From a virus, in IMG/VR virus record IMGVR_UViG_3300049791_000044, positions 1 through 32,260 of that record: a stretch of DNA of 32,260 nucleotides; one strand, given 5' to 3'. The notes beneath the pieces are model-generated. The model searched no databases, was not told the origin of the DNA, and saw nothing but the letters and a program-made list of their open reading frames with translations. Positions 6,441-13,975 of this stretch are shown here, piece after piece. Each line of letters opens with the position of its first letter. Within the stretch, counting starts at the first letter, position 1. A program made the translations under genes and the position numbers.

Positions 6441-7258
6441 CAGTTCAGCCTCCCGCCGCTCGCGGTCGTGTTCGTGACGATCGTCGCGAGCACGCGCGCG
6501 CCCATTCGGAATTCGATGCGGCCTGGGACGTACCGGATCGTGACTTGGCCCGTCGCTTCAAGCTGAATCGGCGTGCCCGCGTTCATCCGGATCGGGCTGT
6601 TGCCGACGTCGAGGGCGACCTCGTGGACGCCCTCGATCCAGATCGCTCGCGTATCGTTTGACGTCGGCGCGAAGTGGATCCCGGTCAGCGAATGGCACTC
6701 GAAGCGCATGGCATCCGTGAAGCCCGCCGAGGGTTGCGATTGCAGATTGATCCCCTGCGGGGTCCAACCACCCGCTCGTCCCGCGTAGCTATCTGTGGCC
6801 TGGACGTTCACGCCGATCACGCGACCTGCGGCGAAACTCGTCGTCTCGACATTCACGCCGATAGTGGTGTTCGCGCCGTCGCCGATCGGCTCGGCATGAA
6901 TCGCCGCGCCCCATCCCGCGCCCTCGTTTCGCAGCCTCGCATTGAAGACGGTTGCGTCGCCGCGCGCGTGTCGCGTGCGGACCTCGGCGTAGACCGCCCA
7001 CGGGTGGACACCGAGCGACTCGTGGAGGTTTTCGAGGTAGACGCTCGATCCGGCGATCACGCCTGACATCTGCGCCTCGTCCGACGTGACTCCGCGCGAG
7101 AGCATCGTTGCCGCGTTGATCGGAACCGGGGTCTCGACGGTTCCGACGATCGAGTAGCGCGGCATCGGAGTCGAACCCGGAAGCGCGGTCATCGTCGGCA
7201 GGGCGTACGCGATCGACGCGACGAGCAGAACCGAGGCGATGGGGGCTGCGCGCTTCAT
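6440..7258 (-). CDS. Signal-peptide-bearing beta-rich protein, secreted adhesin-like or fibre-like
   Basis: A 272-aa protein from the ATG at 7258 (ATGA overlap). It begins with a textbook Sec signal peptide: MKR, a hydrophobic core (APIASVLLVASIAYA) and likely cleavage near residue 19-20 (AYA-LP). The mature part is rich in beta strands with repeated short turns (TTIGVNVETTSFAAGRVIGVNVQATDSY), as in beta-helical tail spikes and chaperone-free fibre tips. The C-terminus ends in strands (VTIRYVPGRIEFRMGARVLATIVTN). A signal peptide is odd for a virion fibre, which assembles in the cytoplasm. It therefore may instead be exported to the envelope of the infected cell or lysogen. Its place just after the fibre block and before the lysis genes fits either role. 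Confidence 0.7.
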   Translation of the reverse strand: MKRAAPIASVLLVASIAYALPTMTALPGSTPMPRYSIVGTVETPVPINAATMLSRGVTSDEAQMSGVIAGSSVYLENLHESLGVHPWAVYAEVRTRHARGDATVFNARLRNEGAGWGAAIHAEPIGDGANTTIGVNVETTSFAAGRVIGVNVQATDSYAGRAGGWTPQGINLQSQPSAGFTDAMRFECHSLTGIHFAPTSNDTRAIWIEGVHEVALDVGNSPIRMNAGTPIQLEATGQVTIRYVPGRIEFRMGARVLATIVTNTTASGGRLN

Positions 7259-7596
7259 TCTTCGACCGCCTTGATCCGGTCGCGCGCAACAACGTTACCC
7301 GTTCCATCCGGAGAGAGAACGAGCCAACCGTCGACGAGTTCAATGGGGACGGTCCACGTCTGCGTCCGCTCGTTCGGCAGGCCCATCGCCTTGTCGTGCT
7401 CTGCACAGCGAGCGTTGGCTTCGTCGAGCGTGCGGAACACATCGCCGCGCGGAATCCGCGCCTCATCCTCGCGAGAGAGTTGCGCGCTCTTCGCGGCTTC
7501 GCGTTCCGCGTGCGCTTCGACGTCCGCCTTGGTCGGCTCTTCGGCCGATCCGAGCGTCTCATCGTCGGGATCGAGCGGCTTAGTTGAGGACGCCAT
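7255..7596 (-). CDS. Small acidic protein following fibre gene
   Basis: A 113-aa protein. The ATG at 7596 is chosen, preceded by GGCGGGG and overlapping the end of the LamG-like gene by 17 bases. The N-terminal half is acidic and disordered-looking (SSTKPLDPDDETLGSAEEPTKADVEAHAERE). The C-terminal half has a compact fold (WTVPIELVDGWLVLSPDGTGNVVARDRI). There is no Cys, membrane span or signal. Position suggests a fibre chaperone or fibre-associated protein, but there is no family match to rely on. Confidence 0.6.
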   Translation of the reverse strand: MASSTKPLDPDDETLGSAEEPTKADVEAHAEREAAKSAQLSREDEARIPRGDVFRTLDEANARCAEHDKAMGLPNERTQTWTVPIELVDGWLVLSPDGTGNVVARDRIKAVEE

Positions 7597-8356
7597 AATA
7601 CCCCGCCAAGTACATGTTGACCGCAAGCATTTGCTCGGATGTCAGCGCAGCGTTGCAGATCATGAGTTCTCCGAAAGTGAATGCGGCGTACGCAGATGTG
7701 CCGGCCTTGGCGGCCCCGAGGCACATCTGCTGATTGGCGAGCGTCGATCCGGTCGACGCGTTCGTGCCAGCGGCCCCCACGAGCCCCAGACGTCCGCGAC
7801 CGTCCCATACCGTCGCGCCGCCATTCGCCAGCGTGCCGGACCACGAGTAGATGCGCGGGGCGTTGGCGGCTTGGTCCGCCTGCGTCGCGGTCATGACCCA
7901 CGCGGAGTTGGTGGCTGCGGGGTTGCTGTAGAGCACCGACAAATTCGCGGTCACGCCTTGCGTGATGCGTACCGACTGTGCGTCCGACGAGTTGCCGATC
8001 GACAACGGCTGCGCGGTGACCCCCGGCGTCGCCATGCTGCGAGTCACGAAGAAGATCGTGATCGCACTCATCGCCCCGATGCCGGGCGACGCGACGGTCA
8101 GCGCATCGTCGATCCCGTCGAACGTGATCGAGTCGCGCCCGCCCATGTTCGCGTCGGCGGCGTTGAACGTGGGTTGCTTCGATCCGGTCGCCTGCGTGAG
8201 GTTGACGCTGCCCTTTTTGTCGGTGAGTTGCGAGACGCCCGTGCCGATCGTTTTCGTGTCCGCTCGCCACCAGCTGGTCAGGTTCGGGACGTCGGTCGAC
8301 GGCGTGTACGAGCCGTACTGGGAGGCCCATTTCCTGATCGTGTTCGACGACGTCAT
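7580..8356 (-). CDS. LamG/concanavalin-like receptor-binding or fibre tip protein
   Basis: A 258-aa protein from the ATG at 8356, coupled to the preceding fibre stop by ATGA. It shows the usual pattern of the laminin-G-3/ConA-like fold: LTSWWRADT at about 26-34, QLTDKKGSVNLTQATGSKQPTF, then DSITFDGIDDALTV and ITIFFVTRS, and a final MICNAALTSEQMLAVNMYLAGYYG motif. This pattern occurs in phage fibre tips and bacterial sugar-binding proteins. A small N-terminal part (SNTIRKWASQYGSY) may attach it to the fibre encoded just upstream. It probably acts at the tip of the tail fibre and decides host range. Confidence 0.75.
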   Translation of the reverse strand: MTSSNTIRKWASQYGSYTPSTDVPNLTSWWRADTKTIGTGVSQLTDKKGSVNLTQATGSKQPTFNAADANMGGRDSITFDGIDDALTVASPGIGAMSAITIFFVTRSMATPGVTAQPLSIGNSSDAQSVRITQGVTANLSVLYSNPAATNSAWVMTATQADQAANAPRIYSWSGTLANGGATVWDGRGRLGLVGAAGTNASTGSTLANQQMCLGAAKAGTSAYAAFTFGELMICNAALTSEQMLAVNMYLAGYYGVLN

Positions 8357-9636
8357 CCGACGACCAGCCAGTTCGTGCCGTTGCTCTCGAACGTCCACGA
8401 GAGCTTCATCGCCGACGCCGACCCGAGGCAGAGGTACGTCCCTGCGGTGCCGTCGATCTGTTCGGACGCGTTCTGGGCGAGAGAGATCGTGTTTGCGTCG
8501 GCGGTCGTCTTCTTGATCTTGAAGCGTCGTCCGGCGGTCGCGGGGGATGGCGCGGTGTGCGTGATGTTGCCCGCCGTAGTGTCGGTCGGAATGAGCACGT
8601 CGGTCGCGGCGATCGAGTGGTTCGCGGTCTTTGTCGCGGTGATGCCAGCAACCGCTTCGCCCGCGAGCAGATCGAGCAACGTCTGCGGCGCCTTGTGCGT
8701 GTGATCGCCCGGCGCGAACTGCACCGACGAGCCGGCGGATCCGGCCGTTGCAGAGATGGCTGCGGGAGTCGAAGTGTACGCCTGGCGTAGCGACTCGGTG
8801 CCCTGCGCGGCGGATTGCACGGCGGCCGCGATCTTCGCGAGGGTGATCGCCGAGTTCGCAATACCAGCCGTTGCGATCGTCCCGAAGCCCAGCGTCCCGC
8901 CGCTCTCGCGAAGCACCGCGTCGGTCCCGTTCGTCGTCGAGATGTCCGCGACGTCGCCCGTGGAGTTTGCGCTTCGGCCGATGATGCTGAGCGCCACGCC
9001 CTGCGCGAGTTTTGCTCGCGTGATGAGGTTGTTCGCGATCATCCCGATCGTGAGCGCCGTCCACGCGATCGCGCCCGCGACGCGCCCAAGGAACGTGTCG
9101 TTCGATCCGGATACGAGGTCCGCGAGGGTTCCGCTCTGCGAGACGGGGACAGACAGCGACGCGTGACCCGAAGGCACGACGCCGCCGATCGCCGCGTTGA
9201 TGACGCCCCACGTATCCGCGCCGTCCGTGGTGACGATGTAGAGGCCCGTAGCGAACGCAACCTGAGCGCCCGCCGCGCCGCCGTTGACGTAGCCCGTCGT
9301 CGGGTAGCCGTCGGGCTGGAGCGAGACGCCGCCGGGGGCGTAGAGGATGCGGACCGCCCTGTTGCCGGTGGGGGGTGGGAACTGGAAATAGTCGGCCGCG
9401 ACCTGCCAGAACGACGCGTCGAGATCGAGGATGCCGGCGGAGGCGTAGACGGTGGGATTTGTGAGGGAGCCGGAGGCGATCAGATCGGCGAGAGGAGAGC
9501 CCGACTCAGCAAACAACTCGGCGATGTCAGAAAGCAGGACCTTCCGCGCGCTCGACCCGTTGCTGATCATCGCGTACTGCGCGAGCATGGGCGCCGCCGA
9601 CGCGGTGAACCCGTCCGGGAATGCTTTGTCGGTCAT
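8353..9636 (-). CDS. Tail fibre protein
   Basis: A 427-aa protein from the ATG at 9636 (ATGA overlap with gp48). The N-terminus (DKAFPDGFTASAAPMLAQYAMISNGSSARKVLLSDI) resembles the baseplate-attaching region of phage fibres. Long Ala/Ser/Thr/Gly-rich strands fill the shaft. GDHTHKAPQTLLDLLAG (about 299-315) is a recurrent fibre shaft motif. The C-terminus (RRFKIKKTTADANTISLAQ, then TYLCLGSASAMKLSWTFESNGTNWLVVG) matches the end domain frequently found in phage fibres. Gene order baseplate gp47, 255-aa protein, gp48, fibre is as expected downstream of a Mu-like baseplate. Confidence 0.85.
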   Translation of the reverse strand: MTDKAFPDGFTASAAPMLAQYAMISNGSSARKVLLSDIAELFAESGSPLADLIASGSLTNPTVYASAGILDLDASFWQVAADYFQFPPPTGNRAVRILYAPGGVSLQPDGYPTTGYVNGGAAGAQVAFATGLYIVTTDGADTWGVINAAIGGVVPSGHASLSVPVSQSGTLADLVSGSNDTFLGRVAGAIAWTALTIGMIANNLITRAKLAQGVALSIIGRSANSTGDVADISTTNGTDAVLRESGGTLGFGTIATAGIANSAITLAKIAAAVQSAAQGTESLRQAYTSTPAAISATAGSAGSSVQFAPGDHTHKAPQTLLDLLAGEAVAGITATKTANHSIAATDVLIPTDTTAGNITHTAPSPATAGRRFKIKKTTADANTISLAQNASEQIDGTAGTYLCLGSASAMKLSWTFESNGTNWLVVG

Positions 9637-10229
9637 GAGACCACCACGTATTCACCGTCCACGGTGACGTACTCACCATCGACGGTCAGGAATGAGACGA
9701 ACGAGAAAAGAAGCGTCTCGTGCGCGAGCTTCTGATGGTTGAACGCGCACTCGAGGAGCGTGTCGAAGAGACCGCTTTCGATCTGCACGAGAGCCGTCGA
9801 GCGCCACGGTCCGTTCGTGAATCGGTCGCCCATCCGCGAGCCCATCCGAAACGGCGCGTAGGTCGTGAACACGGGCCCCGCGTATCCGAGCGTCGCTGCG
9901 AGCGCGGCGTAGTCGGCGACCGAGTTTCCTCCGGTACCGACGAGCCGCGTGACGATGGCTTTCCTTCGCTCGTCATCGGTCGATGGCGTGAAGCACGTAT
10001 CTGGCAGACCGAGCGACTTCTCCCACTCGTCGATGAGGTTCAGTGCGCGCGACGGAACGAAGTCGTAGAGCAGCGCCGTCACCGATTCATCGACACGCGC
10101 AAACTCGGTCGCGACCTTCTCCATGAACGCGTAGACGCGCGAGTCGGTGCCCTTCGCGATCGCGTCTCCTGGCGGGAGAAGCGAGAGCAGGCGATCGCGA
10201 TACCGATCGATGAGCGCCTGGGCGGGCAT
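9633..10229 (-). CDS. Mu gp48-like tail/baseplate protein (DUF2313, YmfQ family)
   Basis: A 198-aa protein from the ATG at 10229 (TAATG overlap). It shows the family pattern: RDRLLSLLPPGDAI near the start, then FARVDESVTALLYDFVPSRALNLIDEWEKSLGLPD, and DDERRKAIVTRLVGTGGNSVADYAALAATLGY. These proteins sit at the baseplate periphery between the gp47 wedge and the fibres. The C-terminus is unusual: TVDGEYV is repeated twice in a row, which also appears as a tandem repeat in the DNA near 9640-9685. Confidence 0.88.
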   Translation of the reverse strand: MPAQALIDRYRDRLLSLLPPGDAIAKGTDSRVYAFMEKVATEFARVDESVTALLYDFVPSRALNLIDEWEKSLGLPDTCFTPSTDDERRKAIVTRLVGTGGNSVADYAALAATLGYAGPVFTTYAPFRMGSRMGDRFTNGPWRSTALVQIESGLFDTLLECAFNHQKLAHETLLFSFVSFLTVDGEYVTVDGEYVVVS

Positions 10230-10996
10230 TACCAGTTGCTCACGTAGGCGTCAGAGGTGAGCGAGATCGTGACGCCGTAGAGAATGTCTGCGGTGCCCCC
10301 GGATCCGTCGTCGCTCGCCTTGAACGTCAGGAGGAGCGCCATCGCCTTCGTGTCGATCGCGTTCAGCGGCGCGCATCCGGTGGGAGGCGACTTGATAATC
10401 TGCTGCACGTGTCCGTCGTCGCCGAAGGGGGCACCTTCGTACGACGCTGTCGATTGTAGGATCCACGGGACGACGTCGGTGCCGAGGTTGACGGCGCTCG
10501 CGTCGTAGAGGAATCGCTCTAGCTTGTACTGGCAAGCGGTTGCGCCGGCCGCTTCCGAGCCGCCCGACTTCCACGTCACAGTCACATTTGCGACGGTCGC
10601 GCCGGCTGGGATGTACGGGGTCAGATCGCAGTAGAGAAGCCCGGAGTTGACGAGCGAGATCCAGCCGAGCCCAGAGAACGTCCACTGCGATTGCTCCGGC
10701 ACGAACGCCGTGAGCGGCACGTAGACGGTGCGCGTCTTCGTCGTCGTGTAGACGAAGTGCTGCGAGGCGAGGCGCGCTTGCATCGCGGCGAGCAGGGTGC
10801 CGAGCTGTTCGTTGCTCGCGTAGCTTGGCGTGCCGCCGAGAAGCTCGATCGCGCGAACGATCTCTTCCTGGACGCCGTTCGCCTGCTCGGAGCAATACTC
10901 GCTCGCGGGCGTGACGCCGGGGTCGCCGTCCGTGAAGCCATCGCGGCCAGCGCCGTTCGCGTCGGGGGCGTAGTCGATTCCGCGATTGCGATTCAT
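10229..10996 (-). CDS. Baseplate/fibre-attachment protein with fibre-type N-terminus
   Basis: A 255-aa protein from the ATG at 10996 (ATGA overlap with gp47). The N-terminus (about 30-72) has the pattern typical of phage fibre and baseplate-attachment proteins: TPASEYCSEQANGVQEEIVR, then AIELLGGTPSYASNEQLGTLLAAM. The remaining about 180 residues look beta-rich (GLLYCDLTPYIPAGATVANVTVTW; DILYGVTISLTSDAYVSNW). It is inserted between gp47 and gp48, which are adjacent in Mu. It may be a short fibre or adaptor for one of the downstream fibres. Confidence 0.65.
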   Translation of the reverse strand: MNRNRGIDYAPDANGAGRDGFTDGDPGVTPASEYCSEQANGVQEEIVRAIELLGGTPSYASNEQLGTLLAAMQARLASQHFVYTTTKTRTVYVPLTAFVPEQSQWTFSGLGWISLVNSGLLYCDLTPYIPAGATVANVTVTWKSGGSEAAGATACQYKLERFLYDASAVNLGTDVVPWILQSTASYEGAPFGDDGHVQQIIKSPPTGCAPLNAIDTKAMALLLTFKASDDGSGGTADILYGVTISLTSDAYVSNW

Positions 10997-12057
10997 GGGA
11001 TGGCCGAGAACGTCACGAGGGACGCGTTGAAGGTCGGGATTTCAAGGACGGTCGCCGCGACAACGTCAGCAGATGGTGCGACGAGCACGTGGTCGGTCTC
11101 GCCCGTTGCCGCCGAGATCGCCTCGTTGATGTGCGAGAGCAGGAGCGTCCCGCCTGGCGTGGCCTCGCGACGGTGGAGGCCGGCGAGGGATGCGAGGATT
11201 GCGGCCTCGGTCGCGCTCGACGGGTACGGAGCGATCTGAATGTCGTACGTGACGTCCGCCGACGTCGGTGCGTAGGCGGTGAAGTCGCGCAGCACGGCGG
11301 GCCGGAGCGGATCGACGTAGTCCTGCACCGCCGTGACGTCGCCGCCGCTCGGGATCGGGTCGACGGCGTCCATCGTGAACACGATCGCGATCGTGCCGTC
11401 GCCGTCGTAGTCGACGAGCACGGCAACGGTTGCGATGTCGACGCCGGGGGTCGCCTTCGCCCACGCCTCGTAGTCCGCCTCGGAGCCGCCACGCGGGGGC
11501 GCCTCCATGCGGTCGAGCAGTCGCTGTTTCAGGTCATCGATCGTTTCGAGATCGGAGCCGCCCGTGATGTCGTCATCGATCGTGAACGCGGAGTCGATGC
11601 CCGAGATCGGAGATACCAGGGTCCACGTCGCGCCCGCATCGCAGTTCGTCGTGGACGCGTAATCCACAGACGTGATCGCTACGGTGACGACGCCGCCCGA
11701 CACCGTGGCGTCCGCGTCGACCGTGAACCGCGTTCCGTCATCGAGCGCGCCGATCGTGCCCGCCGGGATCGTCGTTCCGTTCGTGCCGGTCCCGCTCGCA
11801 AAGCCCGGCGCCTGCGTCGGCTGCTTGCGCGTGAGCCCGAACATCGTCGCCCATGCGGTGACGATTTCCTCCGACGTTGCCGTCGCAGGGGTAGCCTGGC
11901 GCGATGCCCATCCGATGTGCCCATGGAGGGAATGGGACACGGCTGAGATGGCTCGCGAGAGGGCGCGCTCGAATGAACGGCGCAGCGAAGCCGCAGGACC
12001 AAGGTCGTTGATCACGCGGGCGATGATTTGGGCGAGGGTCGGGACGGGATACGTCAC
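10993..12057 (-). CDS. Baseplate wedge protein, Mu gp47 / P2 gpJ-like
   Basis: A 354-aa protein from the GTG at 12057 (GTGA overlap with gp46). It has the baseplate J-like layout: an N-terminal helical region (about 1-80, LAQIIARVINDL), a beta domain beginning around PGFASGTGTNGTTIPAGTIG (about 83-102), the typical ETIDDLKQRLLDRMEAPPRGGSEADYEAWAKATPGV segment (about 171-206), and a C-terminal part with VQDYVDPLRPAV. These proteins form the baseplate wedges with gp46 and gp48 and trigger sheath contraction. Its length is as expected for Mu gp47. Confidence 0.92.
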   Translation of the reverse strand: MTYPVPTLAQIIARVINDLGPAASLRRSFERALSRAISAVSHSLHGHIGWASRQATPATATSEEIVTAWATMFGLTRKQPTQAPGFASGTGTNGTTIPAGTIGALDDGTRFTVDADATVSGGVVTVAITSVDYASTTNCDAGATWTLVSPISGIDSAFTIDDDITGGSDLETIDDLKQRLLDRMEAPPRGGSEADYEAWAKATPGVDIATVAVLVDYDGDGTIAIVFTMDAVDPIPSGGDVTAVQDYVDPLRPAVLRDFTAYAPTSADVTYDIQIAPYPSSATEAAILASLAGLHRREATPGGTLLLSHINEAISAATGETDHVLVAPSADVVAATVLEIPTFNASLVTFSAIP

Positions 12058-12512
12058 GCGTCACCTCGCAGGACAAGCCACGGGCCGAAGGGCTTCGGGT
12101 TCCGCTCGTTCGGCGCCGCGATGTCGACGGCGAGATAGAGTCCGCGCACGCCTGGGATGGCCGATCGAATGTCGGCGGTGACTTCGATCTTCGACGCGAG
12201 GCCGTCAGCGAGCATCCACGCGAGCGCCTCTTCGGCGTACTGCTTCAGCTTGACCTTCGTCGACTGAATCAGCTTCGCGCGGCGCAGGAGCCAGATGCGC
12301 GATCCCCAGACGTCGCCGTCGCCGAGCGAGTCGGCCCAGTAGCCGCTCGGATCTTGCGCTGGAGTGACGTCGCCATCTCGCGCGGGCGCGTCGCAGAAGA
12401 GCGACAGCGACACCATCGTTTCGAGATCGCCATCCGGGACGTCAACGAGCGATGAGCCGGTAACCGTGAGGTCCGACTCGGCCAGAGTCTCGTCGAGGCG
12501 CAGCGCGAGCAC
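12054..12512 (-). CDS. Baseplate protein, Mu gp46 / GP46 family
   Basis: A 152-aa protein. The only sensible start is the GTG at 12512, since an in-frame stop lies two codons upstream. It matches the GP46 family: an initial LRLDETLAESDLTV region, ETMVSLSLFCDAPARDGD, then the family hallmark GYWADSLGDGDVWGSRIWLLRRAKL (about 58-81) and EALAWMLADGLASKIEVTADI. It acts in the baseplate with gp45 and gp47. It is separated from gp45 by the accessory cassette, although the two are neighbours in Mu. A copy of the 14-bp repeat lies just upstream. Confidence 0.93.
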   Translation of the reverse strand: MLALRLDETLAESDLTVTGSSLVDVPDGDLETMVSLSLFCDAPARDGDVTPAQDPSGYWADSLGDGDVWGSRIWLLRRAKLIQSTKVKLKQYAEEALAWMLADGLASKIEVTADIRSAIPGVRGLYLAVDIAAPNERNPKPFGPWLVLRGDA

Positions 12513-12532
12513 GCCTCATGGATGCGTGGCCG

Positions 12533-12546
12533 GGTCATTAGCGGTC
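12533..12546 (-). repeat. 14-bp repeat, copy 1 (GGTCATTAGCGGTC)
   Basis: This exact 14-mer lies between the lipoprotein gene and gp46. On the minus strand it reads GACCGCTAATGACC and contains an ATG (12538) that would start a different frame from gp46. It abuts a perfect palindrome TCCACGTGGA (12545-12554). The flanks differ from the other copies except for a GC-rich left flank. Confidence 0.85.
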
Positions 12547-12568
12547 CACGTGGACACGCCTCGGGACG

Positions 12569-12958
12569 CTACGGAAGGCGCACGCAGACCGCGCGGCCGT
12601 GCGTGACGACGCCGCCGTCTACGCTGGTTGTGCCGCCGTCCGCCCCGTAGCTAGACGCGTAGCCGTCCGTGGCCTGACACCACCAGCCGAACGATGGACT
12701 CGCGGTCGTCGGCGACTTGCACGCGGATTCGGTCTCCGCGATCGTCCCGAGGCGTCCGCAGACCGCCGCGCACGACGCCGCGTTGACCGACGTCGAGCCC
12801 CACGTGTCCAGGGCCTTGACGGTCGCCACGCCCCAGAACGCGTTGCAGTCGAACGGGGTGGCGTCTGCCCCCGCATCCGCCCCGCCATCGCCGGCAGGAT
12901 TCGCGGGGGTCTCGCAGCCGAGAAGGGCAACCAACAGCACGGGCCAGATGTTTCGCAT
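12569..12958 (-). CDS. Cys-rich lipoprotein, accessory (moron-type) gene
   Basis: A 129-aa protein from the ATG at 12958, preceded by AGGA seven bases upstream. The N-terminus MRNIWPVLLVALLGC is a lipoprotein signal with lipobox LLGC. The lipidated Cys would be residue 15, followed by Glu at +2, which does not retain it in the inner membrane by the E. coli +2 rule. A low-complexity linker (PANPAGDGGADAGADATP) then leads to a domain with six Cys (38, 63, 67, 80, 94, 125), likely disulfide-bonded. This layout is common in envelope lipoproteins of Myxococcota. It is not a virion gene. By position it may be expressed in lysogens and change the cell surface, for example by blocking phage receptors. 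That role is inference. Confidence 0.8.
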   Translation of the reverse strand: MRNIWPVLLVALLGCETPANPAGDGGADAGADATPFDCNAFWGVATVKALDTWGSTSVNAASCAAVCGRLGTIAETESACKSPTTASPSFGWWCQATDGYASSYGADGGTTSVDGGVVTHGRAVCVRLP

Positions 12959-13054
12959 GACCCATCCTATCCCGCCGGCCGTGATTTGGTAGGTGTGGAT
13001 CGAAGATGGGGTGCGCACCCTGGCGCGGCCAGGCGCGGCGTGCATATTGGCGGG
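12959..13054 (+). promoter_or_regulatory. Divergent intergenic region with two palindromes, candidate operator
   Basis: This 96-base gap separates the leftward lipoprotein from the rightward gene pair, so it must hold any independent promoters of the cassette. It contains a perfect 12-bp palindrome, GGGTGCGCACCC (13009-13020), directly followed by the interrupted inverted repeat CCTGGC-GCG-GCCAGG (13019-13033). Adjacent dyads between divergent genes are typical operator sites. I see no convincing -35/-10 pair in either direction. Confidence 0.5.
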
Positions 13055-13648
13055 ATGACCGCTCGCGAAATCCGCCTCCCACTCGCCGACGACACGACGG
13101 AAACCGACTGCGGATCGTGCCGCAAACTCCGCGATCTCGGCGTCGAACGTCGAGCGCACGTCCTCGGGTGCGTGGAGTTCGGGTTCCTCGGATACCCATT
13201 CCAGACCGGAGGCGTCTACAAGCGTCACGCGAAGTGCCGCGAGTCGGAGATGGTAGCGCCTATGATCGACGAGGTGGCATACGTCGCCGACCTGGAGTTT
13301 CGCGGATCGGGGCAGGTCAGACGTCCTCCGCCGCAGCAAGTGCCCGATGTTGATCCGAGCCTCTCGGTCCTGCCAACGTCGCACGTGCTTGGCGAGTACG
13401 CGTACCGAGATCAGATCATCGACGCCGACTCGCGCGGGTCGCTTGAAGAGATCGACCTGACGATTTGCGATGGTGTCGCGCACATCGATCGCTCGGTCGT
13501 GCGGAGGTTCGGCCGCGCAGACCGCCCTCGCGTACGGATCAACGGCAGCATCGCCGAGGTGTCCGATGTCGTCTTCCCTCGCCCGCCGCGTGCCGAAGAC
13601 GTCCAGTACGACGGTCGCCGCGCGTGTCGAACGGTGACGTTCTGGTGA
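13055..13648 (+). CDS. Unknown protein with N-terminal Cys cluster, plus-strand cassette gene 1
   Basis: A 197-aa protein read against the surrounding late genes. The ATG at 13055 is chosen; the longer open frame to 12599 is antisense to the lipoprotein. The N-terminal region has CGSC (about residues 19-22), then further Cys in HVLGCVEFG and RHAKCRES, a CxxC...C...C arrangement that could bind zinc. The middle (GQVRRPPPQQVPDVDPSLS) is a proline-rich linker. The C-terminal about 90 residues (YAYRDQIIDADSRGSLEEIDLTI to CRTVTFW) appear as a separate beta-rich domain. Its codon third positions are GC-rich as in real genes of this window. It overlaps the next gene as GTGA, so the two form an operon. 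I do not recognise the family. Confidence 0.65.
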   Translation: MTAREIRLPLADDTTETDCGSCRKLRDLGVERRAHVLGCVEFGFLGYPFQTGGVYKRHAKCRESEMVAPMIDEVAYVADLEFRGSGQVRRPPPQQVPDVDPSLSVLPTSHVLGEYAYRDQIIDADSRGSLEEIDLTICDGVAHIDRSVVRRFGRADRPRVRINGSIAEVSDVVFPRPPRAEDVQYDGRRACRTVTFW

Positions 13649-13971
13649 CCGCCGACCTCCGTGTCTGGGCCGACGCGTCCGATCCGAACCGAATAAACTT
13701 CACCCTCCCAACGTATGTATTGACTGGGCCGGGCGGCAACCATGTCGCCGATGCGATCGCCATCCTGAGCGCGGCTCACGCTCGGGCCGTTGAACGGGAA
13801 TGCGAGCGAGCGCTCAGCCTAGCGGGCGGCGATGCTTCGCGATGCACGATCCGGGATCGAGGCCATGGAATCCGTCGGGCAACGTGGGTTGCCGTCGATG
13901 GAATCGCGGTAGCGAAGGTGTGGCTCGTGGTCGACGGAATGAAATTCACTGTCACGAGCGCCAGCCTGTGA
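13645..13971 (+). CDS. Unknown protein, plus-strand cassette gene 2
   Basis: A 108-aa protein from the GTG at 13645 (GTGA overlap with the gene before it). The open frame extends upstream but inside gene 1. The start reads VTADLRVWADASDPNRINFTLPTYVLTGPGGNHVADAIAILSAAHARAVERE, a beta-strand part followed by a long helix. Two Cys and a basic turn (CTIRDRGHGIRRATWVAV) follow. There is no signal peptide or membrane span. It ends four bases before the convergent stop of gp45, with no terminator visible, so its transcript may run antisense into the spike gene. The function is unknown. Confidence 0.65.
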   Translation: MTADLRVWADASDPNRINFTLPTYVLTGPGGNHVADAIAILSAAHARAVERECERALSLAGGDASRCTIRDRGHGIRRATWVAVDGIAVAKVWLVVDGMKFTVTSASL

Positions 13972-13975
13972 GGCG

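Noticed and set aside
6789-8330. 513-aa minus-strand ORF spanning the signal-peptide and LamG-like genes
   Set aside because: It is out of frame with three well-supported, coupled genes and is full of Arg/His-rich low-quality sequence.
12545-12554. Palindrome TCCACGTGGA as a separate operator
   Set aside because: It is a perfect 10-bp dyad, but short and overlapping the end of repeat copy 1; such short dyads are common in GC-rich DNA and no second copy supports it.
12597-13054. N-terminal extension of the plus-strand cassette gene 1 to 12599
   Set aside because: It would run antisense through the lipoprotein, which has a clear signal peptide and ribosome site; the ATG at 13055 is sufficient.
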